The position numbers and the translations under genes are program-made. Below, piece by piece: positions 47,203 through 60,470 of a stretch of 64,000 nucleotides of DNA (its first letter is position 1; the number at the start of each line of letters is the position of its first letter). This DNA is from Marthasterias glacialis. Lineage: Eukaryota > Echinodermata > Asteroidea > Forcipulatida > Asteriidae. Where the stretch lies: NCBI GenBank assembly GCA_911728455.2, contig OU452226.1:16509938-16573937 (forward strand). Direction: 5' to 3'. The notes below the pieces were generated by a model. The model ran no database searches and was not told the DNA's origin. It saw nothing but the letters and a program-made list of their open reading frames with translations.

Positions 47203-49998
47203 TTGATGACGTCAGAATTGACCCAAATATTGCTATTTGCCCAAATATTACGAATCGACCCCTTCCCCACACACAAACCCTCTTCAGTGATGTCTACTCT
47301 ATCATTTTCTATCATAAAATCGCATAAAATATTTTTGGCCAAAAGTGCGAGTGCTCACAGGGAGCTCCCTGTGAGAAATTTTAATTTTGGAGCCATTTTG
47401 AAAAGTGCTTTTCATGGAATCAGTGGATGCGTGCGGCTCTTTCGAGACGTGTCCAACAAACTAGAGGTCCCAACTTGCATTATTTCGGGAGCTAGCGAGC
47501 TTTTGCGGCCATCTTGATGACGTCAGAATTGACCCAAATATTGCTATTTGCCCAAATATTGCGAATCGACCCCTTCCCCACACACAAACCCTCTTCAGTG
47601 ATGTCTACTCTATCATTTTCTATCATAAAATCGCATAAAATATTTTTGGCCAAAAGTGCGAGTGCTCACAGGGAGCTCCCTGTGAGAAATTTTAATTTTG
47701 GAGCCATTTTCAAAAGTGCTTTTCATGGAATCAGTGGATGCGGGCGGCTCTTCCGAGACGTGTCCAACAAACTAGAGGTCCCAACTTGCATTATCTCGGG
47801 AGCTAGCGAGCTTTTGCGGCCATCTTGATGACGTCAGAATTGACCCAAATATTGCTATTTGCCCAAATATTGCGAATCGACCCCTTCCCCACACACAAAC
47901 CCTCTTCAGTGATGTCTACTCTATCATTTTCTATCATAAAATCGCATAAAATATTTTGGCCAAAAGTGCGAGTGCTCACAGGGAGCTCCCTGTGAGAAAT
48001 TTTAATTTTGGAGCCATTTTCAAAAGTGCTTTTCATGGAATCAGTGGATGCGGGCGGCTCTTCCGAGACGTGTCCAACAAACTAAAGGTCCCAACTTGCA
48101 TTATTTCGGGAGCTAGCGAGCTTTTGCGGCCATCTTGATGACGTCAGAATTGACCCAAATATTGCTATTTGCCCAAATATTGCGAATCGACCCCTTCCCC
48201 ACACACAAACCCTCTTCAGTGATGTCTACTCTATCATTTTCTATCATAAAATCGCATAAAATATTTTTGGCCAAAAGTGCGAGTGCTCACAAGGAGCTCC
48301 CTGTGAGAAATTTTAATTTTGGAGCCATTTTGAAAAGTGCTTTTCATGGAATCAGTGGATGCGTGCGGCTCTTTCGAGACGTGTCCAACAAACTAGAGGT
48401 CCCAACTTGCATTATTTCGGGAGCTAGCGAGCTTTTGCGGCCATCTTGATGACGTCAGAATTGACCCAAATATTGCTATTTGCCCAAATATTGCGAATCG
48501 ACCCCTTCCCCACACACAAACCCTCTTCAGTGATGTCTACTCTATCATTTTCTATCATAAAATCGCATAAAATATTTTTGGCCAAAAGTGCGAGTGCTCA
48601 CAGGGAGCTCCCTGTGAGAAATTTTAATTTTGGAGCCATTTTGAAAAGTGCTTTTCATGGAATCAGTGGATGCGGGCGGCTCTTCCGAGACGTGTCCAAC
48701 AAACTAGAGGTCCCAACTTGCATTATCTCGGGAGCTAGCGAGCTTTTGCGGCCATCTTGATGACGTCAGAATTGACCCAAATATTGCTATTTGCCCAAAT
48801 ATTGCGAATCGACCCCTTCCCCACACACAAACCCTCTTCAGTGATGTCTACTCTATCATTTTCTATCATAAAATCGCATAAAATATTTTGGCCAAAAGTG
48901 CGAGTGCTCACAGGGAGCTCCCTGTGAGAAATTTTAATTTTGGAGCCATTTTCAAAAGTGCTTTTCATGGAATCAGTGGATGCGGGCGGCTCTTCCGAGA
49001 CGTGTCCAACAAACTAGAGGTCCCAACTTGCATTATTTCGGGAGCTAGCGAGCTTTTGCGGCCATCTTGATGACGTCAGAATTGACCCAAATATTGCTAT
49101 TTGCCCAAATATTGCGAATCGACCCCTTCCCCACACACAAACCCTCTTCAGTGATGTCTACTCTATCATTTTCTATCATAAAATCGCATAAAATATTTTT
49201 GGCCAAAAGTGCGAGTGCTCACAAGGAGCTCCCTGTGAGAAATTTTAATTTTGGAGCCATTTTGAAAAGTGCTTTTCATGGAATCAGTGGATGCGTGCGG
49301 CTCTTTCGAGACGTGTCCAACAAACTAGAGGTCCCAACTTGCATTATTTCGGGAGCTAGCGAGCTTTTGCGGCCATCTTGATGACGTCAGAATTGACCCA
49401 AATATTGCTATTTGCCCAAATATTGCGAATCGACCCCTTCCCCACACACAAACCCTCTTCAGTGATGTCTACTCTATCATTTTCTATCATAAAATCGCAT
49501 AAAATATTTTTGGCCAAAAGTGCGAGTGCTCACAGGGAGCTCCCTGTGAGAAATTTTAATTTTGGAGCCATTTTGAAAAGTGCTTTTCATGGAATCAGTG
49601 GATGCGGGCGGCTCTTCCGAGACGTGTCCAACAAACTAGAGGTCCCAACTTGCATTATCTCGGGGGCTAGCGAGCTTTTGCGGCCATCTTGATGACGTCA
49701 GAATTGACCCAAATATTGCTATTTGCCCAAATATTGCGAATCGACCCCTTCCCCACACACAAACCCTCTTCAGTGATGTCTACTCTATCATTTTCTATCA
49801 TAAAATCGCATAAAATATTTTGGCCAAAAGTGCGAGTGCTCACAGGGAGCTCCCTGTGAGAAATTTTAATTTTGGAGCCATTTTCAAAAGTGCTTTTCAT
49901 GGAATCAGTGGATGCGGGCGGCTCTTCCGAGACGTGTCCAACAAACTAGAGGTCCCAACTTGCATTATTTCGGGAGCTAGCGAGCTTTTTCGGCCATC
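47203..49998 (+). repeat. Higher-order repeat, 3 monomers (932 bp) x 3
   Basis: Each unit has a monomer with GATGCGTGCGGCTCTTTCG (47203, 48135, 49067), one ending in TTATCTCGGG (47514, 48446, 49378), and one of 310 bp with AATATTTTGGCC (47825, 48757, 49689). The last two monomer types also occur as a pair at 46582, 44094, 42540 and 50621. Confidence 0.92.
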
Positions 49999-51241
49999 TT
50001 GATGTCGTCAGAATTGACCCAAATATTGCTATTTGCCCAAATATTGCGAATCGACCCCTTCCCCACACACAAACCCTCTTCAGTGATGTCTACTCTATCA
50101 TTTTCTATCATAAAATCGCATAAAATATTTTTGGCCAAAAGTGCGAGTGCTCACAGGGAGCTCCCTGTGAGAAATTTTAATTTTGGAGCCATTTTCAAAA
50201 GTGCTTTTCATGGAATCAGTGGATGCGGGCGGCTCTTCCGAGACGTGTCCAACAAACTAGAGGTCCCAACTTGCATTATTTCGGGAGCTAGCGAGCTTTT
50301 GCGGCCATCTTAATGACGTCAGAATTGACCCAAATATTGCTATTTGCCCAAATATTGCGAATCGACCCCTTCCCCCCACACAAACCCTCTTCAGTGATGT
50401 CTACTCTATCATTTTCTATCATAAAATCGCATAAAATATTTTTGGCCAAAAGTGCGAGTGCTCACAGGGAGCTCCCTGTAAGAAATTTTAATTTTGGAGC
50501 CATTTTCAAAAGTGCTTTTCATGGAATCAGTGGATGCGGGCGGCTCTTCCGAGACGTGTCCAACAAACTAGAGGTCCCAACTTGCATTATTTCGGGAGCT
50601 AGCGAGCTTTTGCGGCCATCTTGATGACGTCAGAATTGACCCAAATATTGCTATTTGCCCAAATATTGCGAATCGACCCCTTCCCCACACACAAACCCTC
50701 TTCAGTGATGTCTACTCTATCATTTTCTATCATAAAATCGCATAAAATATTTTTGGCCAAAAGTGCGAGTGCTCACAGGGAGCTCCCTGTGAGAAATTTT
50801 AATTTTGGAGCCATTTTCAAAAGTGCTTTTCATGGAATCAGTGGATGCGGGCGGCTCTTCCGAGACGTGTCCAACAAACTAGAGGTCCCAACTTGCATTA
50901 TCTCGGGAGCTAGCGAGCTTTTGCGGCCATCTTGATGACGTCAGAATTGACCCAAATATTGCTATTTGCCCAAATATTGCGAATCGACCCCTTCCCCACA
51001 CACAAACCCTCTTCAGTGATGTCTACTCTATCATTTTCTATCATAAAATCGCATAAAATATTTTGGCCAAAAGTGCGAGTGCTCACAGGGAGCTCCCTGT
51101 GAGAAATTTTAATTTCGGAGCCATTTTCAAAAGTGCTTTTCATGGAATCAGTGGATGCGGGCGGCTCTTCCGAGACGTGTCCAACAAACTAGAGGTCCCA
51201 ACTTGCATTATTTCGGGAGCTAGCGAGCTTTTGCGGCCATC

Positions 51242-54200
51242 TTGATGACGTCAGAATTGACCCAAATATTGCTATTTGCCCAAATATTGCGAATCGACCC
51301 CTTCCCCACACACAAACCCTCTTCAGTGAGGTCTACTCTATCATTTTCTGTCATAAAATCGCAAAAAATATTTTTGGCCAAAAGTGCGAGTGCTCACAGG
51401 GAGCTCCCTGTGAGAAATTTTAATTTTGGAGCCATTTTCAAAAGTGCTTTTCATGGAATCAGTGGATGCGGGCGGCTCTTCCGAGACGTGTCCAACAAAC
51501 TAGAGGTCCCAACTTGCATTATTTCGGGAGCTAGCGAGCTTTTGCGGCCATCTTGATGACGTCAGAATTGACCCAAATATTGCTATTTGCCCAAATATTG
51601 CGAATCGACCCCTTCCCCACACACAAACCCTTTTCAGTGAGGTCTACTCTATCATTTTCTATCATAAAATCGCATAAAATATTTTTGGCCAAAAGTGCGA
51701 GTGCTCACAGGGAGCTCCCTGTGAGAAATTTTAATTTTGGAGCCATTTTCAAAAGTGCTTTTCATGGAATCAGTGGATGCGGGCGGCTCTTCCGAGACGT
51801 GTCCAACAAACTAGAGGTCCCAACTTGCATTATTTCGGGAGCTAGCGAGCTTTTGCGGCCATCTTGATGACGTCAGAATTGACCCAAATATTGCTATTTG
51901 CCCAAATATTGCGACTCGACCCCTTCCCCACACACAAACCCTCTTCAGTGATGTCTACTCTATCATTTTCTATCATAAAATCGCATAAAATATTTTTGGC
52001 CAAAAGTGCGAGTGCTCACAGGGAGCTCCCTGTGAGAAATTTTAATTTCGGAGCCATTTTCAAAAGTGCTTTTCATGGAATCAGTGGATGCGGGCGGCTC
52101 TTCCGAGACGTGTCCAACAAACTAGAGGTCCCAACTTGCATTATTTCGGGAGCTAGCGAGCTTTTGCGGCCATCTTGATGACGTCAGAATTGACCCAAAT
52201 ATTGCTATTTTGCCCAAATATTGCGAATCGACCCCTTCCCCACACACAAACCCTCTTCAGTGATGTCTACTCTATCATTTTCTATCATAAAATCGCATAA
52301 AATATTTTTGGCCAAAAGTGCGAGTGCTCACAGGGAGCTCCCTGTGAGAAATTTTAATTTCGGAGCCATTTTCAAAAGTGCTTTTCATGGAATCAGTGGA
52401 TGCGGGCGGCTCTTCCGAGACGTGTCCAACAAACTAGAGGTCCCAACTTGCATTATTTCGGGAGCTAGCGAGCTTTTGCGGCCATCTTGATGACGTCAGA
52501 ATTGACCCAAATATTGCTATTTGCCCAAATATTGCGAATCGACCCCTTCCCCACACACAAACCCTCTTCAGTGAGGTCTACTCTATCATTTTCTGTCATA
52601 AAATCGCAAAAAATATTTTTGGCCAAAAGTGCGAGTGCTCACAGGGAGCTCCCTGTGAGAAATTTTAATTTTGGAGCCATTTTCAAAAGTGCTTTTCATG
52701 GAATCAGTGGATGCGGGCGGCTCTTCCGAGACGTGTCCAACAAACTAGAGGTCCCAACTTGCATTATTTCGGGAGCTAGCGAGCTTTTGCGGCCATCTTG
52801 ATGACGTCAGAATTGACCCAAATATTGCTATTTGCCCAAATATTGCGAATCGACCCCTTCCCCACACACAAACCCTTTTCAGTGAGGTCTACTCTATCAT
52901 TTTCTATCATAAAATCGCATAAAATATTTTTGGCCAAAAGTGCGAGTGCTCACAGGGAGCTCCCTGTGAGAAATTTTAATTTTGGAGCCATTTTCAAAAG
53001 TGCTTTTCATGGAATCAGTGGATGCGGGCGGCTCTTCCGAGACGTGTCCAACAAACTAGAGGTCCCAACTTGCATTATTTCGGGAGCTAGCGAGCTTTTG
53101 CGGCCATCTTGATGACGTCAGAATTGACCCAAATATTGCTATTTGCCCAAATATTGCGACTCGACCCCTTCCCCACACACAAACCCTCTTCAGTGATGTC
53201 TACTCTATCATTTTCTATCATAAAATCGCATAAAATATTTTTGGCCAAAAGTGCGAGTGCTCACAGGGAGCTCCCTGTGAGAAATTTTAATTTCGGAGCC
53301 ATTTTCAAAAGTGCTTTTCATGGAATCAGTGGATGCGGGCGGCTCTTCCGAGACGTGTCCAACAAACTAGAGGTCCCAACTTGCATTATTTCGGGAGCTA
53401 GCGAGCTTTTGCGGCCATCTTGATGACGTCAGAATTGACCCAAATATTGCTATTTGCCCAAATATTGCGAATCGACCCCTTCCCCACACACAAACCCTCT
53501 TCAGTGATGTCTACTCTATCATTTTCTATCATAAAATCGCATAAAATATTTTTGGCCAAAAGTGCGAGTGCTCACAGGGAGCTCCCTGTGAGAAATTTTA
53601 ATTTTGGAGCCATTTTCAAAAGTGCTTTTCATGGAATCAGTGGATGCGGGCGGCTCTTCCGAGACGTGTCCAACAAACTAGAGGTCCCAACTTGCATTAT
53701 TTCGGGAGCTAGCGAGCTTTTGCGGCCATCTTGATGACGTCAGAATTGACCCAAATATTGCTATTTGCCCAAATATTGCGAATCGACCCCTTCCCCACAC
53801 ACAAACCCTCTTCAGTGAGGTCTACTCTATCATTTTCTGTCATAAAATCGCATAAAATATTTTTGGCCAAAAGTGCGAGTGCTCACAGGGAGCTCCCTGT
53901 GAGAAATTTTAATTTTGGAGCCATTTTCAAAAGTGCTTTTCATGGAATCAGTGGATGCGGGCGGCTCTTCCGAGACGTGTCCAACAAACTAGAGGTCCCA
54001 ACTTGCATTATTTCGGGAGCTAGCGAGCTTTTGCGGCCATCTTGATGACGTCAGAATTGACCCAAATATTGCTATTTGCCCAAATATTGCGAATCGACCC
54101 CTTCCCCACACACAAACCCTCTTCAGTGAGGTCTACTCTATCATTTTCTGTCATAAAATCGCATAAAATATTTTTGGCCAAAAGTGCGAGTGCTCACAGG

Positions 54201-57200
54201 GAGCTCCCTGTGAGAAATTTTAATTTTGGAGCCATTTTCAAAAGTGCTTTTCATGGAATCAGTGGATGCGGGCGGCTCTTCCGAGACGTGTCCAACAAAC
54301 TAGAGGTCCCAACTTGCATTATTTCGGGAGCTAGCGAGCTTTTGCGGCCATCTTGATGACGTCAGAATTGACCCAAATATTGCCATTTGCCCAAATATTG
54401 CGAATCGACCCCTTCCCCACACACAAACCCTTTTCAGTGAGGTCTACTCTATCATTTTCTATCATAAAATCGCATAAAATATTTTTGGCCAAAAGTGCGA
54501 GTGCTCACAGGGAGCTCCCTGTGAGAAATTTTAATTTTGGAGCCATTTTCAAAAGTGCTTTTCATGGAATCAGTGGATGCGGGCGGCTCTTCCGAGACGT
54601 GTCCAACAAACTAGAGGTCCCAACTTGCATTATTTCGGGAGCTAGCGAGCTTTTGCGGCCATCTTGATGACGTCAGAATTGACCCAAATATTGCTATTTG
54701 CCCAAATATTGCGACTCGACCCCTTCCCCACACACAAACCCTCTTCAGTGATGTCTACTCTATCATTTTCTATCATAAAATCGCATAAAATATTTTTGGC
54801 CAAAAGTGCGAGTGCTCACAGGGAGCTCCCTGTGAGAAATTTTAATTTCGGAGCCATTTTCAAAAGTGCTTTTCATGGAATCAGTGGATGCGGGCGGCTC
54901 TTCCGAGACGTGTCCAACAAACTAGAGGTCCCAACTTGCATTATTTCGGGAGCTAGCGAGCTTTTGCGGCCATCTTGATGACGTCAGAATTGACCCAAAT
55001 ATTGCTATTTGCCCAAATATTGCGAATCGACCCCTTCCCCACACACAAACCCTCTTCAGTGATGTCTACTCTATCATTTTCTATCATAAAATCGCATAAA
55101 ATATTTTTGGCCAAAAGTGCGAGTGCTCACAGGGAGCTCCCTGTGAGAAATTTTAATTTTGGAGCCATTTTCAAAAGTGCTTTTCATGGAATCAGTGGAT
55201 GCGGGCGGCTCTTCCGAGACGTGTCCAACAAACTAGAGGTCCCAACTTGCATTATTTCGGGAGCTAGCGAGCTTTTGCGGCCATCTTGATGACGTCAGAA
55301 TTGACCCAAATATTGCTATTTGCCCAAATATTGCGAATCGACCCCTTCCCCACACACAAACCCTCTTCAGTGAGGTCTACTCTATCATTTTCTGTCATAA
55401 AATCGCATAAAATATTTTTGGCCAAAAGTGCGAGTGCTCACAGGGAGCTCCCTGTGAGAAATTTTAATTTTGGAGCCATTTTCAAAAGTGCTTTTCATGG
55501 AATCAGTGGATGCGGGCGGCTCTTCCGAGACGTGTCCAACAAACTAGAGGTCCCAACTTGCATTATTTCGGGAGCTAGCGAGCTTTTGCGGCCATCTTGA
55601 TGACGTCAGAATTGACCCAAATATTGCTATTTGCCCAAATATTGCGAATCGACCCCTTCCCCACACACAAACCCTCTTCAGTGATGTCTACTCTATCATT
55701 TTCTATCATAAAATCGCATAAAATATTTTTGGCCAAAAGTGCGAGTGCTCACAGGGAGCTCCCTGTGAGAAATTTTAATTTTGGAGCCATTTTGAAAAGT
55801 GCTTTTCATGGAATCAGTGGATGCGGGCGGCTATTCCGAGACGTGTCCAACAAACTAGAGGTCCCAACTTGCATTATTTCGGGAGCTAGCGAGCTTTTGC
55901 GGCCATCTTGATGACGTCAGAATTGACCCAAATATTGCTATTTGCCCAAATATTGCGACTCGACCCCTTCCCCACACACAAACCCTCTTCAGTGATGTCT
56001 ACTCTATCATTTTCTATCATAAAATCGCATAAAATATTTTTGGCCAAAAGTGCGAGTGCTCACAGGGAGCTCCCTGTGAGAAATTTTAATTTCGGAGCCA
56101 TTTTCAAAAGTGCTTTTCATGGAATCAGTGGATGCGGGCGGCTCTTCCGAGACGTGTCCAACAAACTAGAGGTCCCAACTTGCATTATTTCGGGAGCTAG
56201 CGAGCTTTTGCGGCCATCTTGATGACGTCAGAATTGACCCAAATATTGCTATTTGCCCAAATATTGCGAATCGACCCCTTCCCCACACACAAACCCTCTT
56301 CAGTGATGTCTACTCTATCATTTTCTATCATAAAATCGCATAAAATATTTTTGGCCAAAAGTGCGAGTGCTCACAGGGAGCTCCCTGTGAGAAATTTTAA
56401 TTTTGGAGCCATTTTCAAAAGTGCTTTTCATGGAATCAGTGGATGCGGGCGGCTCTTCCGAGACGTGTCCAACAAACTAGAGGTCCCAACTTGCATTATT
56501 TCGGGAGCTAGCGAGCTTTTGCGGCCATCTTGATGACGTCAGAATTGCCCCAAATATTGCTATTTGCCCAAATATTGCGAATCGACCCCTTCCCCACACA
56601 CAAACCCTCTTCAGTGAGGTCTACTCTATCATTTTCTGTCATAAAATCGCATAAAATATTTTTGGCCAAAAGTGCGAGTGCTCACAGGGAGCTCCCTGTG
56701 AGAAATTTTAATTTTGGAGCCATTTTCAAAAGTGCTTTTCATGGAATCAGTGGATGCGGGCGGCTCTTCCGAGACGTGTCCAACAAACTAGAGGTCCCAA
56801 CTTGCATTATTTCGGGAGCTAGCGAGCTTTTGCGGCCATCTTGATGACGTCAGAATTGACCCAAATATTGCTATTTGCCCAAATATTGCGAATCGACCCC
56901 TTCCCCACACACAAACCCTTTTCAGTGAGGTCTACTCTATCATTTTCTATCATAAAATCGCATAAAATATTTTTGGCCAAAAGTGCGAGTGCTCACAGGG
57001 AGCTCCCTGTGAGAAATTTTAATTTTGGAGCCATTTTCAAAAGTGCTTTTCATGGAATCAGTGGATGCGGGCGGCTCTTCCGAGACGTGTCCAACAAACT
57101 AGAGGTCCCAACTTGCATTATTTCGGGAGCTAGCGAGCTTTTGCGGCCATCTTGATGACGTCAGAATTGACCCAAATATTGCTATTTGCCCAAATATTGC

Positions 57201-58706
57201 GACTCGACCCCTTCCCCACACACAAACCCTCTTCAGTGATGTCTACTCTATCATTTTCTATCATAAAATCGCATAAAATATTTTTGGCCAAAAGTGCGAG
57301 TGCTCACAGGGAGCTCCCTGTGAGAAATTTTAATTTCGGAGCCATTTTCAAAAGTGCTTTTCATGGAATCAGTGGATGCGGGCGGCTCTTCCGAGACGTG
57401 TCCAACAAACTAGAGGTCCCAACTTGCATTATTTCGGGAGCTAGCGAGCTTTTGCAGCCATCTTGATGACGTCAGAATTGACCCAAATATTGCTATTTGC
57501 CCAAATATTGCGAATCGACCCCTTCCCCACACACAAACCCTCTTCAGTGATGTCTACTCTATCATTTTCTATCATAAAATCGCATAAAATATTTTTGGCC
57601 AAAAGTGCGAGTGCTCACAGGGAGCTCCCTGTGAGAAATTTTAATTTTGGAGCCATTTTCAAAAGTGCTTTTCATGGAATCAGTGGATGCGGGCGGCTCT
57701 TCCGAGACGTGTCCAACAAACTAGAGGTCCCAACTTGCATTATTTCGGGAGCTAGCGAGCTTTTGCGGCCATCTTGATGACGTCAGAATTGACCCAAATA
57801 TTGCTATTTGCCCAAATATTGCGAATCGACCCCTTCCCCACACACAAACCCTCTTCAGTGAGGTCTACTCTATCATTTTCTGTCATAAAATCGCATAAAA
57901 TATTTTTGGCCAAAAGTGCGAGTGCTCACAGGGAGCTCCCTGTGAGAAATTTTAATTTTGGAGCCATTTTCAAAAGTGCTTTTCATGGAATCAGTGGATG
58001 CGGGCGGCTCTTCCGAGACGTGTCCAACAAACTAGAGGTCCCAACTTGCATTATTTCGGGAGCTAGCGAGCTTTTGCGGCCATCTTGATGACGTCAGAAT
58101 TGACCCAAATATTGCTATTTGCCCAAATATTGCGAATCGACCCCTTCCCCACACACAAACCCTTTTCAGTGAGGTCTACTCTATCATTTTCTATCATAAA
58201 ATCGCATAAAATATTTTTGGCCAAAAGTGCGAGTGCTCACAGGGAGCTCCCTGTGAGAAATTTTAATTTTGGAGCCATTTTCAAAAGTGCTTTTCATGGA
58301 ATCAGTGGATGCGGGCGGCTCTTCCGAGACGTGTCCAACAAACTAGAGGTCCCAACTTGCATTATTTCGGGAGCTAGCGAGCTTTTGCGGCCATCTTGAT
58401 GACGTCAGAATTGACCCAAATATTGCTATTTGCCCAAATATTGCGACTCGACCCCTTCCCCACACACAAACCCTCTTCAGTGATGTCTACTCTATCATTT
58501 TCTATCATAAAATCGCATAAAATATTTTTGGCCAAAAGTGCGAGTGCTCACAGGGAGCTCCCTGTGAGAAATTTTAATTTTGGAGCCATTTTCAAAAGTG
58601 CTTTTCATGGAATCAGTGGATGCGGGCGGCTCTTCCGAGACGTGTCCAACAAACTAGAGGTCCCAACTTGCATTATTTCGGGAGCTAGCGAGCTTTTGCG
58701 GCCATC
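51242..58706 (+). repeat. Higher-order repeat, 4 monomers (1244 bp) x about 6
   Basis: The order is A (TCAGTGAGG with TTTTCTGTC), B (ACCCTTTTCAGTGAGG), C (TTGCGACTCG, usually with AATTTCGGAGCC), D (standard). A lies at 51242, 52487, 53731, 54042, 55286, 56530 and 57774. An extra A is inserted at 54042, and B is replaced by another variant at 55597. The first A copies also share TCGCAAAAAAT. Confidence 0.93.
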
Positions 58707-59328
58707 TTGATGACGTCAGAATTGACCCAAATATTGCTATTTGCCCAAATATTGCGAATCGACCCCTTCCCCACACACAAACCCTCTTCAGTGAGGTCTA
58801 CTCTATCATTTTCTATCATAAAATCGCATAAAATATTTTTGGCCAAAAGTGCGAGTGCTCACAGGGAGCTCCCTGTGAGAAATTTTAATTTTGGAGCCAT
58901 TTTCAAAAGTGCTTTTCATGGAATCAGTGGATGCGGGCGGCTCTTCCGAGACGTGTCCAACAAACTAGAGGTCCCAACTTGCATTATTTCGGGAGCTAGC
59001 GAGCTTTTGCGGCCATCTTGATGACGTCAGAATTGACCCAAATATTGCTATTTGCCCAAATATTGCGAATCGACCCCTTCCCCACACACAAACCCTTTTC
59101 AGTGAGGTCTACTCTATCATTTTCTATCATAAAATCGCATAAAATATTTTTGGCCAAAAGTGCGAGTGCTCACAGGGAGCTCCCTGTGAGAAATTTTAAT
59201 TTTGGAGCCATTTTCAAAAGTGCTTTTCATGGAATCAGTGGATGCGGGCGGCTCTTCCGAGACGTGTCCAACAAACTAGAGGTCCCAACTTGCATTATTT
59301 CGGGAGCTAGCGAGCTTTTGCGGCCATC

Positions 59329-60470
59329 TTGATGACGTCAGAATTGACCCAAATATTGTTATTTGCCCAAATATTGCGAATCGACCCCTTCCCCATACAC
59401 AAACTCTCTTCAGTGATGTCTACTCTATCATTTTCTATCATAAAATCGCATAAAATATTTTTGGCCAAAAGTGCGAGTGCTCACAGGGAGCTCCCTGTGA
59501 GAAATTTGTAATTTTGGACCCCTTTTGAAAAGTGCTTTTCATGGAATCAGTGGATGCGGGCGGCTCTTCCGAGACGTGTCCAACAAACTAGAGGTCCCAA
59601 CTCGCGTTATTTCGGGAGCTAGCGAGCTTTTTCGGCCATCTTGATGACGTCAGAGTTGACCTAAATATTGCTATTTGGCCAAATATTGCGAATTGACCCC
59701 ATCCCCGCACACAAACCCTCTTCAGTGATATCTACTCTATCATTTTCTATCATAAAATTGCATAACATTTTTTTGACCAAAATGGCGGGTGCTCACAGAA
59801 ATTTTAATTTTTGACCCCTTTTGAAAAGTGCTTTTCATGGAATCAGTGGATGCGGGCGGCTCTTCCGAGACGTGTCCAACAAACTAGAGGTCCCAACTCG
59901 CGTTATTTCGGGAGCTAGCGAGCTTTTTCGGCCATCTTGATGACGTCAGAGTTGACCTAAATATTGCTATTTGGCCAAATATTGCGAATTGACCCCATCC
60001 CCACACACAAACCCTCTTCAGTGATATCTACTCTATCATTTTCTATCATAAAATCGCATAAAATTTTTTTGACCAAAAAGGCGGGTGCTCACAGAAATTT
60101 TAATTTTTGACCCCTTTTGAAAAGTGCTTTTCATGGAATCAGTGGATGCGGGCGGCACTTCCGAGACGTGTCCAACAAACTAGAGGTCCCAACTCGCGTT
60201 ATTTCGGGAGCTAGCGAGCTTTTTCGGCCATCTTGATGACGTCAGAGTTGACCTAAATATTGCTATTTGGCCAAATATTGCGAATTGACCCCATCCCCAC
60301 ACACAAACCCTCTTCAGTGATATCTACTCTATCATTTTCTATCATAAAATCGCATAAAAAAATTTTGACCAAAATTGCCAGTGCTCACAGGGAGCTCCCT
60401 GTGAGAAATTTGTAATTTTTGACCCCTTTTGAAAAGTGCTTTTCATGGAATCAGTGGATGCGGGCGGCTC
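59329..60470 (+). repeat. Decayed right edge of the satellite
   Basis: Monomers at 59329, 59641 (296 bp), 59937 (296 bp) and 60233 (partial) share edge-specific changes (GACCCCTTTTGAAAAG, AACTCGCGTTATTTC, GTCAGAGTTGACCTAAAT, TGAATTGACCCCATCC). The middle two read GTGCTCACAGAAATT, having lost the palindrome by a deletion different from the interior one. The array stops in the sequence GGGCGGCTC. Confidence 0.92.

Larger units (their letters stand above)
29500..60470 (+). repeat. 311-bp satellite array, about 100 head-to-tail monomers
   Basis: From 29528 to 59329 the monomer boundary TTGATGACGTCAG recurs every 311 bp, 96 times once the three 18-bp deletion monomers are allowed for. Four more monomers or partial monomers follow up to 60470. 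Monomers in the interior differ at only a few sites; those at both ends are more diverged. Each monomer contains two CCAAATATTGC sub-repeats, a 22-bp perfect palindrome (arm CTCACAGGGAG), a GCGGCCATCTTG YY1-like site directly followed by TGACGTCA, and GAGCTAGCGAGC. A 104-codon open frame spans each unit, but it shifts phase from copy to copy, is broken in many, and accepts replacement changes freely, so I do not call it a gene. A centromeric or pericentromeric role is possible but untested. Confidence 0.99.

Noticed and set aside
29528-59511. Chain of about 90 overlapping 104-codon open frames in the 311-bp satellite
   Set aside because: They repeat because the monomer repeats. The unit length is 3n+2, so frames change at each boundary. 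Many copies carry frameshifts or stops (29839, 30773, 34488, 45337), and variants include many amino-acid replacements. The long frame is one chance property of the founder.
29500-60470. Resemblance of the regular array to a CRISPR locus
   Set aside because: The repeat fills the whole 311-bp period with no unique spacers, and the host is eukaryotic.
29325-60470. CENP-B box or telomeric repeat within the satellite
   Set aside because: I looked for the CENP-B box core and for TTAGGG-type arrays and saw neither in the monomer.
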